NCBI GenBank assembly: GCA_018669005.1
Contig: JABJAL010000084.1
Coordinates: forward strand, 1 to 33,106
Source: Nitrospinaceae bacterium
Lineage (GTDB): Bacteria; UBA8248
Direction: 5' to 3'
DNA length: 33,106 bases
Position 1 is the first letter of the stretch. Each line of letters opens with the position of its first letter. Positions 26,052-33,106 of the stretch are shown piece after piece. Made by a program: the position numbers and the translations under genes. The notes beneath the pieces are model-generated. The model searched no databases and had not been told where the DNA came from. It saw nothing but the letters and a program-made list of their open reading frames with translations.

Positions 26052-27449
26052 CTAACCGCAAATCATCAATTGTATAAGTTTATCGGCCCGATCCTGCTTA
26101 TCGAGATCACGACAGGTATCGATGATCTCCTGGAATTGGCTCGCTGGGATCGGTATGCCGGGAATGATGTCGATTATTCGGCGCGCCTCCTCGTTGAAAT
26201 CCCACGCAAATTCTAATCCAGTGGATTGTTTTGTGTAGCTCTTGCCGTCTTTGGTGAAGATCGTGATTCGCGGGCCAAAGAGCGTCATCTGGTGAGATGG
26301 AATAATCTTCACTCGATTCATGAGTTCGAGCACCTCGGGCGGATCGTCAGCCCCAGTCAGATCGATATTTAGCCCTCGCAATACAGGATAGCTGCGCTTC
26401 ACTACTCCATAAGCCGTGTAATAAGAGGTGCCTCCCACCCTTGGCTCCCCATCTTCTCGCCGGCTCGGGAAGGCAGGACTGGGATATTGCGTCTCAAGCC
26501 AATTTACCACGGCCTCGATACGATCAACGTCTTCATAGTTGATATTGTTTTCCTCACAAAGGCTCGCCGTAACATCAATGTGGGCCAGGTTGTATCCCGT
26601 TATGGAATAGATGCGGTAGAGCGTCTCAAGAAACATCCATTCTTTTCCCAGATTGGCTGTGATGTTATCCAGACTGGTTTTGGTGTCGCCGACAAAACTG
26701 CGGGTGAGATCCCCCCTATTGTTGCCCGTATAGGCGTGATAAAAACCCGCATCCCCTTCGAGAACGGTTTCACCACCGATGTGCCCCCGCTTGGCCAACG
26801 CGACAGCCAACATGGCGTTACGTACAGCCGCGCCTTCTCGTAGCGCTTGGCCACCGCTTCGGGGACCCTCCAGATTGCCTGCTGCCAGGTTCACGCAGAG
26901 TGAGATCGTACTGTTCAGCTGGTCTTCAGTGAAGTTCATAATTTTCGCGGCGGCGATAGCGGGCCCAAAGATTCCAAATACCGGGCCTGCGTGAAATCCC
27001 CGTGCCATTACCGTTGGAATAAAGTCGGCCGCCATCCGCTCCATAACCTCGTAGCCAGCTACGAGACCAGTGATGAAATTTTTTCCAGATGCGCCCTCGG
27101 TCTCAGCCGCCACAAAAGCACCCGGGACAATGCTTGAGCCAGGGTGAGTGAGCATGCGGAAGGAGTCGAATTTACCGCCAGCCTGCGCCATCTCGGAGTT
27201 GGCAAATGCGGCGCCGCCCTTTGTCGATTTTGCCCCGCTCACCATAATTGTGGCCCCGTTCTGCACGCCCGACTCTTCCTCTATGATGAACTTCATTGCT
27301 TTTTGACCACCAGGGGTTTGATGGCCGAGAAGTGTCGAAGCAAGAGAATGCAGAGTGACCCCTTTGGCGCGATCTTTCACCTTGAGAGGGATATCTTCGT
27401 AGCGTAGCCCTGCCACCCACTGCGCGAGTTGTCGACTAAGAGATGCCAT
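26052..27449 (-). CDS. MmgE/PrpD-family protein
   Basis: 465 residues from the ATG at 27449, with AAGGGA six bases upstream; a TTG at 27464 would add five residues and make that site internal. Typical MmgE/PrpD features are the N-terminal LAQWVAGLRYEDIPLKVKDR, the HPGSSIVPGAFVAAE segment, GYEVMERMA, HAGPVFGIFGPAIAAAKI and a C-terminal dimerisation part with NRVKI. Members include 2-methylcitrate dehydratase, cis-aconitate decarboxylase and many uncharacterised homologues. Nothing here picks a substrate. It is followed by the broken VOC gene in an operon-like arrangement and diverges from the SDR gene. Confidence 0.9.
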   Translation of the reverse strand: MASLSRQLAQWVAGLRYEDIPLKVKDRAKGVTLHSLASTLLGHQTPGGQKAMKFIIEEESGVQNGATIMVSGAKSTKGGAAFANSEMAQAGGKFDSFRMLTHPGSSIVPGAFVAAETEGASGKNFITGLVAGYEVMERMAADFIPTVMARGFHAGPVFGIFGPAIAAAKIMNFTEDQLNSTISLCVNLAAGNLEGPRSGGQALREGAAVRNAMLAVALAKRGHIGGETVLEGDAGFYHAYTGNNRGDLTRSFVGDTKTSLDNITANLGKEWMFLETLYRIYSITGYNLAHIDVTASLCEENNINYEDVDRIEAVVNWLETQYPSPAFPSRREDGEPRVGGTSYYTAYGVVKRSYPVLRGLNIDLTGADDPPEVLELMNRVKIIPSHQMTLFGPRITIFTKDGKSYTKQSTGLEFAWDFNEEARRIIDIIPGIPIPASQFQEIIDTCRDLDKQDRADKLIQLMICG

Positions 27450-27785
27450 TAATATTCCCTTCAAGTCTCATGAGAAAAGTAATTGCACGATCGATGTTAT
27501 GGATAAATTCATATCAAAATCAGTAAAGAAGCTACACACCTGTTCTCAGCAAAATAGCATGCTTTGAGTTTATATTTTTTTTTAGGGGGCTCTCCAGTTG
27601 AGTTTGATGGTGCTACTAGCAAGGGGTAATCCCGCCTGGCAGTTTTTTATATCGCCTAATTTTTAGGGCCATAACTATTGTTTGAATAATGGCGAATATA
27701 ATCGCATAATTTAGAAAATTCAAGTTTATGAAAAAAATCTCCTTTGTGATTTTAATTTTCTAAAAAGACAATAAGGATAATTGCT
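27450..27785. promoter_or_regulatory. Divergent intergenic region between PrpD-like and SDR genes
   Basis: 336 bases with no gene. A perfect TATAAT at 27697-27702 points toward the SDR gene and predicts transcription from about 27709. Immediately after lie 11-bp inverted arms, TTTAGAAAATT at 27710-27720 and AATTTTCTAAA at 27754-27764, separated by 33 bases. No -35 hexamer with ideal spacing was found. No promoter was assigned to the PrpD side. Confidence 0.45.
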
Positions 27786-28580
27786 ATGGTTCCAATAGAT
27801 TTAAGCGGAAAAGTAGCTCTAATTACAGGGGCAAGCCAAGGCATCGGGCGCTCTTGTGCCGAATGGCTCGCTAAAGCAGGTGCCACCGTCGCCCTAAATG
27901 CACGCAACGAGGAGTTGTTAAATGAAGTGGCAACAGGAATCAGTGCAGAAGGTGGCGTGTCCAAGTTGCTTCCAGCAGATCTCACCTCTCCAGGACAATC
28001 AGAGTGGATTGTTGATGAAACCGTTCGCCAGTTTGGCGGCCTAGATATTCTTGTAAATGTAGCAGGCGTAAGCCGACGGTCAGACCCGGCTAATGTAACG
28101 GATGAAGATATCGACATTGCCATTGATTTAAAACTTCGCTCGGCGCTTCGCGTGACTCGGATGGCGATTCCTCATATTCGAGCCAGAGGTGGAGGCAGTA
28201 TTGTCTTCACTGGAGGGATAAGTCAGCGACAATCATTAGAGTTTAATGGGTCGGGATGTATACCAAATGCAAGCCTTGCAGCCTACAAACACCACCTCGC
28301 TCGCCGCCTTGCGCCTGATGGAATTAGGGTGAACCTTTTAGTACCAGGAGTCATCGAGACTCCCCGCATGGAAGCTGGTAATCGGCGCGTCTCTGAGCTT
28401 AGCGGAAAAAATCTTAATGAAATCGAATCCGAGCGCATGACATCTATCCCGATGGGGCGATTTGGAACGCCGGATGAGTGTGGCAAAGTTGTTCTTTTCC
28501 TGGTTTCTGATCTCGCCTCTTTTGTCACCGGGGAATCTCTTGGTGTAGATGGCGGGGTATGCGATGGGATCCGCTATTAG
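27786..28580 (+). CDS. SDR-family protein lacking the usual catalytic triad
   Basis: 264 residues, ATG with AAGGA upstream. The Rossmann part is intact: GKVALITGASQGIGRSCAEW (TGxxxGIG) and LDILVNVAGVS (usual NNAG read as NVAG). In the C-terminal half the order IVFTGGISQ, NASLAAYKHHLARRLAPDGI, RVNLLVPGVIETPRM is preserved, and the end DLASFVTGESLGVDGGV is normal. When aligned on the RRLAPDGIRVN block, the catalytic Tyr falls on Asn, the Lys on Ala and the Ser on Gly. Either the active site is rearranged (a Tyr-Lys pair, AYK, sits nearby) or the protein works without standard SDR chemistry. It is the only plus-strand gene between the PrpD-like and cupin genes. Substrate unknown. Confidence 0.85.
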   Translation: MVPIDLSGKVALITGASQGIGRSCAEWLAKAGATVALNARNEELLNEVATGISAEGGVSKLLPADLTSPGQSEWIVDETVRQFGGLDILVNVAGVSRRSDPANVTDEDIDIAIDLKLRSALRVTRMAIPHIRARGGGSIVFTGGISQRQSLEFNGSGCIPNASLAAYKHHLARRLAPDGIRVNLLVPGVIETPRMEAGNRRVSELSGKNLNEIESERMTSIPMGRFGTPDECGKVVLFLVSDLASFVTGESLGVDGGVCDGIRY

Positions 28581-28949
28581 AGAACGGTGCATTCGCCTGT
28601 GTATGTCGTTTCAATATCTATGGCATAGGAATAGATGAACTCCCCTGGCTAGCAAATATCTACCAGATGTATAAATGAATATTTATACCGTCCTCCCATT
28701 ACGAATTCAGCGTCAATTCACTGGAACTTTTTATCCACACAAGGAGTAGCAGAGAAGGATCTAGAAAAGTCTAACAACCCAGCCATTAACTCTCTCTAAA
28801 TTTCTGTACTTTGCTACTTCGAATTTTTCTGTTTCCCTTACTTGTCCAGGCAATCTTTAGCGACTCACATTAAAGAAAGAACCGGTGTAATTTTTTTCGC
28901 ATAAGTCCAATGAGCAGCAGAGTGACTACCTTAATTATCTTCGTCGATA
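28581..28949. other. Intergenic stretch between SDR and cupin genes, no gene seen
   Basis: 369 AT-rich bases between convergent genes. A short perfect dyad TATAAAT/ATTTATA sits at 28670-28687 with a four-base loop. No terminator with a T-run and no coding remnant was recognised. Confidence 0.45.
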
Positions 28950-29363
28950 TTAGTATTTAATATCCTGCCCCAGATTATCGCTCAAGCGGCGAATGACGTC
29001 GTCGGCATCTTTCGCCTCATTATAGTCTTCCCCCAAAACACCACTGCCGGCCGGACTTTTCACGACAAGGCTGACGCATTTTTCGTCAAGTGTTGTTGCT
29101 CCATGTCGAGTATTACGTGGAATATGGAGGATATCTCCAGGTCCCACAATACGTTCCTCATCCCCAAGGATAGAGAGTCTCCTACCCTCAAGTATGAATA
29201 CGAATTGCTCGTCATTCGGGTGATAATGAGGCTTGGAGCCTTCACCTTTATAGTAGGTGACGATTCCAAACTTCATGAGCTCCCCGACGATGCTTTGAAT
29301 CTCGGCTAGCGGGCTTACCTCTTCTCGTTTCATTCCAAGATCATGAATGTTGTAGTAAGGCAT
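28950..29363 (-). CDS. Cupin-domain protein
   Basis: 137 residues with AAGGAGAAG upstream of the ATG. The two cupin motifs are clear: GSKPHYHPNDEQFVFILEG (HxHxxxxE, metal ligands) and PGDILHIPRNTRHG (the third His). This is a single-barrel cupin of about normal size. The metal ligands are complete, so it may be an active small cupin such as a dioxygenase or isomerase, or a sensor; the family is too broad to choose. It stands alone between two long gene-free stretches. Confidence 0.9.
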   Translation of the reverse strand: MPYYNIHDLGMKREEVSPLAEIQSIVGELMKFGIVTYYKGEGSKPHYHPNDEQFVFILEGRRLSILGDEERIVGPGDILHIPRNTRHGATTLDEKCVSLVVKSPAGSGVLGEDYNEAKDADDVIRRLSDNLGQDIKY

Positions 29364-30220
29364 AATATTTTCTTCTCCTTAAATTCGTTCAGATTCAGTG
29401 TGTTCGTCATTCCTCCTTGCATATTTCTCTAAAGACACAGTCGGACTGACAACACTTTTATTTTACCGCAAGCTATTTAATCCGACAATACTGCCGATTT
29501 GTCGTACGTGAGCACATTCATTAAATGGGCGAAGCGATAAAAGCTAGGAAGACTTCATTTCGTCTCAAATAATATCCGAAATTAGAAGACATGCATTCCT
29601 ACACGGAGCCTCCCCTACTCGTCTCATTATTGCTCTAGACAATCTGCCGAATAATATCTTTGATGTTGATTTTTTATCAGAATGAATCGTGTGGTTCCTT
29701 CGAGGGCATAATGATTTAAATATTCATCAGCCTAGGCCTTTAATTGTCTTCTATTGAACGTTCTCCACATCTTACATCGATTCAGAAATTTAAAATTGAG
29801 GTTAATGAAATGCTTTCCCAATTAATATTACCTAAAAGGTTATTCGCAATTTGTTAACATGCAAACGTTGACATTCACCCCAACTCTAGTCACTAGTTTC
29901 AGCAAAATCACAAAATCAATCTTTCCAGCCCAAGAGTTGAGGAAGTTACCTGCCAATTCCCCTGATCGCTGTTTAGCAATTTCAAATAGATAGGGAGGGA
30001 TTAAATTCGAGTATTTTCAGGGCGTTTCACTCTTGTCGTTATGATAAAATATTTTTTCTTAACTTAATAACTACTGAAGCAGTGCTCCTATGTAGTTTAC
30101 TCAATGTGGAGCAGCTTTTTTTATCCAATTACTGGTCGTTTTTTATAAAAGTCCTTTCTACTTCTTGTTGCGCTTGATAAATCAATCCGTTTCGCTGTTC
30201 ATTAAAAAGGAGATGGCGTT
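29364..30220. other. 857-base gene-free region upstream of the TTT operon
   Basis: AT-rich and without an open frame or recognisable remnant on either strand. A TTGACA occurs near 29869 but no matching -10 was found. A weak stem TGCTCC/GGAGCA (30083-30088 with 30108-30113) followed by a T-run at 30116-30122 could act as a terminator or attenuator about 100 bases ahead of tctC. Nothing else stands out. Confidence 0.4.
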
Positions 30221-31190
30221 ATGAAAACAGGATTAAAGATATTAGGGATAACTGCACTAGCATTGAGTTTTGCTCTCGGCAATGTGGGGAAGAGCCAGGC
30301 AGAACTTAAGTGCCCAAGGAACATGATCACCTGGGTTGTTCCCTTTGGTGCTGGCGGAGGAACGGACCGCTGGGGTCGAATTCTTTCCTCTAGTTCTTTC
30401 GATGCGTTTGGCATGGCCATGCGTGTAGTGAACAAGCCAGGCGCCTCGGCGATCGTGGGCTGGAAATATATATTGAGCAAGAAGCCTGATGGTTGCACGA
30501 TTTTACAGGCCAGTCCGACACCAATTATTGCACTACTACGGGAGAAGAAGCCTCCCTTGAGAACCGATCAAGTAAAGATCGTGGCCCTCGCATCCTCGTT
30601 TCGCTCTATCTTGCTGAGCGCTCCTGAAAAACCCTGGGCCAGCCTCGACGGTTTAAAGGCTTATGCCAAGAAAAATCCTGGACAACTTACCCTCGCCGGA
30701 ACACAGTCCCACTTGCTGGGACAGACTTTTTTTTTAAAATCAACTCGGATTGAAAGTAACAGCGGTACCGTATTCAAGCACAGGCAAGGCAATCAGTGAT
30801 TTTGGGGGTGGTCACGTCAATCTTGTGGGTATCACCGCTTCCTCGGGCGCAGGCTTGATTCCCAAGCGAGCGACTCCCATAGCCAATACAAGCAACATGC
30901 CAATAAGTAAAAAACTTATAGCTTTTAAGGGCCTTCCCACGGCCAAGGAAGCTGGCGCAAAGCCAATCAGCTTTCCCCGCTGGATTGGAGTGCATCCGAA
31001 TACCCCAGACGCCATCGCAGATGAGACTTCAGACAAAATCGGAATCCTGCTCAAGCAAAAATCCATCAAACGGCTGCTCAAGAAGATCGGGGAAGAAATT
31101 ATTTTCTCCCCTCGAGCCAAGGCAGCGGCGCAGTACAAGGACATTGTTACAAAGATGACTAGCGCCGTATCTTTGCTGAAGAAAAAATAA
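30221..31190 (+). pseudogene. tctC: Tripartite tricarboxylate transporter substrate-binding protein TctC-like, one frameshift
   Basis: AAGGAG lies eight bases ahead of the ATG. Residues 1-27 form a Sec signal peptide ending near SQA. The first frame gives the binding-protein opening ITWVVPFGAGGGTDRWGRIL, then VVNKPGASAIVGWKYI and KKNPGQLTLAGTQSHLLGQT. The second frame, read in register, gives LKVTAVPYSSTGKAISDFGG, then GLPTAKEAGAKPISFPRWIG. Removing one A from the four-base A-run at 30736-30739 joins them as FFLNQLGLKVT and yields about 323 residues, normal for TctC. TctC binds organic acids such as tricarboxylates in the periplasm for the TctAB permease. A homopolymer lesion could be a sequencing error or true decay. 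Confidence 0.8.
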
Positions 31191-31211
31191 ACATTTCTTT
31201 CTTTGGATTAC

Positions 31212-31242
31212 TGGCCGGGCCGCTAAGCTGGCGGCCCGGCCA
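31212..31242. promoter_or_regulatory. 12-bp intercistronic hairpin between tctC and tctB
   Basis: TGGCCGGGCCGC at 31212-31223 pairs perfectly with GCGGCCCGGCCA at 31231-31242 around the loop TAAGCTG. No T-run follows, so it is more likely an mRNA-protecting or partial attenuating structure than a full terminator. It sits just after the binding-protein gene, where such structures commonly keep the binding protein in excess of the permease. Confidence 0.7.
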
Positions 31243-31263
31243 AATTATGGAGATAAAATTCTT

Positions 31264-31763
31264 TTGTCCGCTAAAAATCCCCTAGAACGCGATGAACTTC
31301 TAATGTGGATAAGGACGAACCGCGGCGTTGGCACTATCCTGACTACTTGCCTAGGGCTGTATTTACTTTACCTGCAACTTTCGCCCTGGGTACATGAGAA
31401 ACTTCGTGATGACTTTACTCTCGGATTTTTTCCGGTGACGGGCGTCATATTAATGATGATGTGTACTTTTGCATTGATTTTTGATGGCCACCACAACGAG
31501 CGGACAGAAGATCTTGAGCACATGCGCTGGAGGTGGTTTTTCTTCTGCGTCGGAGTTTTGATTGCCTGCGGGGTTTATTTTTACCTAATCATCGAAATCG
31601 GTTTTTTATTAGTGAGTCCGTTTTTTTATTCTTATTCATTTTCACTTTAGGATTGCGACCTTGGACAAGCTGCCTGACATCGGGCGTAGTCATGACAATT
31701 TTAGTTTGCGGATTATTCAAGTTGATCGGGATTGATCTTCCTCCAGGCATTTTACCTTTTTAA
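31264..31763 (+). pseudogene. tctB: Tripartite tricarboxylate transporter small membrane protein TctB-like, one frameshift
   Basis: Starts at TTG 31264 with GGAG eleven bases upstream, not an ideal distance; ATG 31303 is an alternative. Four hydrophobic segments are spread over two frames: GVGTILTTCLGLYLLYL, LGFFPVTGVILMMMCTFAL and FFFCVGVLIACGVYFYL in the first, and LFLFIFTLGLRPWTSCLTSG followed by VVMTILVCGLFKLIGIDLPPG in the second. Adding one T to the seven-T run at 31621-31627 restores the reading, for about 165 residues, the usual TctB size. The terminal FKxxGIDLPPGxL is typical of the family. TctB pairs with TctA in the permease. Confidence 0.75.
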
Positions 31764-31781
31764 ATATTCATTGGCGGGCTG

Positions 31782-33106
31782 ATGGACGTTTTTCAGGTAG
31801 ACCCTTTCTTTGACGCATTAGAACTGGTTTTCACTTTTCGAACCATGTACTGGCTCGCGATTGGAGTGACTATCGGCGTGGGAGTGGGCGCTATTCCTGG
31901 CCTCACGGCCTCGACGGGCGTCGCATTAATGCTGCCCCTTCCTTTCGCGATGGATACTGACTCTTCCCTGGGTCTTTTAATCGGTCTTTATAAAGGAGCC
32001 GTTTACGGGGGGTCCTTATCTGCAATCAGCTTCGCTACACCTGGCACACCCGAAGCAGCCGCCACCGTCTACGACGGCTTCAAGCTCATGCGCCGCGGCA
32101 AGGGGAAAAAAGCGATCTTGATGGCACTTTATGCCTCCGTCACCGCTGATACCCTCAGCGATGTGATTACCATCGTCATTGCCCCCTTCTAGCTATTATC
32201 GCCCTCAAATTCGGCCCCTCGGAAAGATTCTGGCTCATGATATTGGCGGTGGCGTTGCTCGGTGCTCTAAGCGGTCGACACCTCGCCAAAGGAATGCTGA
32301 GTGCGGCTGTCGGACTTTTCGTGGGCACAATTGGCTCGGACCCAATTGGCGCAGTTTCTCGCAACACCTTTGGCATCTGGTAGCTCGAAGAGGGTATTCA
32401 TCTCATCCCGATGATGATCGGGATTTTTGCGATGTCGCGCATGCTGGAGGAATGCTCGATACACCTTCGCGAAAACCAGAAAGTTCAATCCGCCAAGAGC
32501 GCAATTGCAAGTATTTTTACTACTGGCTCCGAGGGTCTTTCGTTCTGTGAATACCTAAGCTGCTGGAGGGAGATAAGGATAGGGCTAGGCGTGGGCTCGT
32601 TCGTTGGCATGCTGACAGGATTGGGAGCAACAGCAGGAGCTTTTTTATCCTACAGCGTGGCAAAGCAGGCCTTTCCTGAAAAGAAATTGGGCTCTGGCGT
32701 GTTAGAAGGCATCGCCGCCGCCGAGGCGGGGAATAACGCAACTGTTGGCCCCACCCTCATTCCGCTCCTAGCATTCGGAATACCGGGGAGTTCATCGGCC
32801 TCCCTAATAGGCGGGGCATTAATGCTTCACGGGGCTACGCCCTCGCCGAGAATGTTTGAACTCTATCCAGAAGTAGTTTATTCGCTGTTCATTATACTGT
32901 TTATAGGAAACTTTTTTAACTTGGCAATCGGCAGATTTTTCGCCCTGATTTACGCCCGACTAGGCCAGGTTCCCAGATATCTGGTCATTCCACTGATCAG
33001 CATGATGGCCGTAATTGGAAGCTATTCTTTCCAAGGAAATCCCTACGATGTCGTGATCATGCTTTTTTTGGGTTTATTGGCTTCGGAATGCGGACCCTCG
33101 GCATAC
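31782..33106 (+). pseudogene. tctA: Tripartite tricarboxylate transporter large permease TctA-like, frameshift and nonsense codon, runs off the window
   Basis: The first frame has the TctA opening GVGVGAIPGLTASTGVALML and the signature block YKGAVYGGSLSAISFATPGT, and closes at TAG just after IVIAPF. One missing base near 32189 restores LAIIALKFGPSERFWLMILA. That frame then meets a TAG at 32381-32383 inside RNTFGIW-stop-LEEGIHLIP, where family members read through, and afterwards remains open to the edge with AGNNATVGPTLIPLLAFGIP and the later membrane segments. Two separate lesions make the gene broken unless both are assembly errors. The 3' end is outside the window. Together with tctC and tctB it forms a standard C-B-A order. 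Confidence 0.8.

Noticed and set aside
23359-33106. Integration at tRNA-Gln by a tyrosine integrase
   Set aside because: No copy of the tRNA 3' end was seen further right, and the relic is of a serine recombinase, which does not usually target tRNA ends.
1-33106. CRISPR arrays, rRNA genes and complete insertion sequences
   Set aside because: No regularly spaced repeats, no rRNA sequence and no transposase gene were recognised on either strand.

Overview
The window looks like a chromosomal piece of an uncultured Gram-negative bacterium. A 1242-residue AsmA-type envelope protein, a lipoprotein with a lipobox, a Tat-type signal and a class A penicillin-binding protein imply a diderm cell. The phylum cannot be fixed from sequence alone. 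The left two thirds carry housekeeping genes. The right third is an AT-richer accessory segment with metabolic genes and several broken genes.

Positions 1-4998 hold the most unusual locus: a nucleotidyltransferase-like gene that runs off the left edge (minus), a 91-residue Tat-signal peptide gene (plus), and then on the minus strand a PRMT-like methyltransferase, two tandem HPr-kinase-like ATPases and a PqqD-like protein. It has the parts list of a peptide-modification (RiPP-like) system. The candidate substrate ends in Ser and carries three Met-Met pairs spaced exactly six residues apart. Its predicted mature part has no Cys, Asp, Glu, Arg or His, so it is not a lasso or lanthipeptide core. 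The idea that these proteins act together on this peptide is inference.

Positions 5057-19786 are one long run of minus-strand genes, listed in transcription order: AsmA-like protein, FtsK, FlgN-like helical protein, thioredoxin, DMT transporter, a very long coiled-coil protein (frameshifted), a class A PBP (frameshifted) and a lipoprotein. The last two lie directly upstream of the PqqD/kinase/methyltransferase genes.

Positions 20049-23432 are GC-rich plus-strand genes: a UMF1-type MFS transporter, a small unknown protein preceded by a perfect 9-bp hairpin, glutamyl-tRNA synthetase, and tRNA-Gln(CUG) with an encoded CCA.

From 23433 to the right edge is the accessory segment. It holds a serine-recombinase C-terminal relic fused to a 5'-truncated LVIVD-type gene, a carboxymuconolactone decarboxylase-like gene behind a 26-bp palindrome, a broken VOC gene, an MmgE/PrpD gene, an SDR that has lost the usual catalytic triad, a cupin, and a tripartite tricarboxylate transporter operon (tctC-tctB-tctA) in which every gene carries a lesion. 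Together these suggest an island for small organic acid metabolism that is either decaying or affected by single-base assembly errors.
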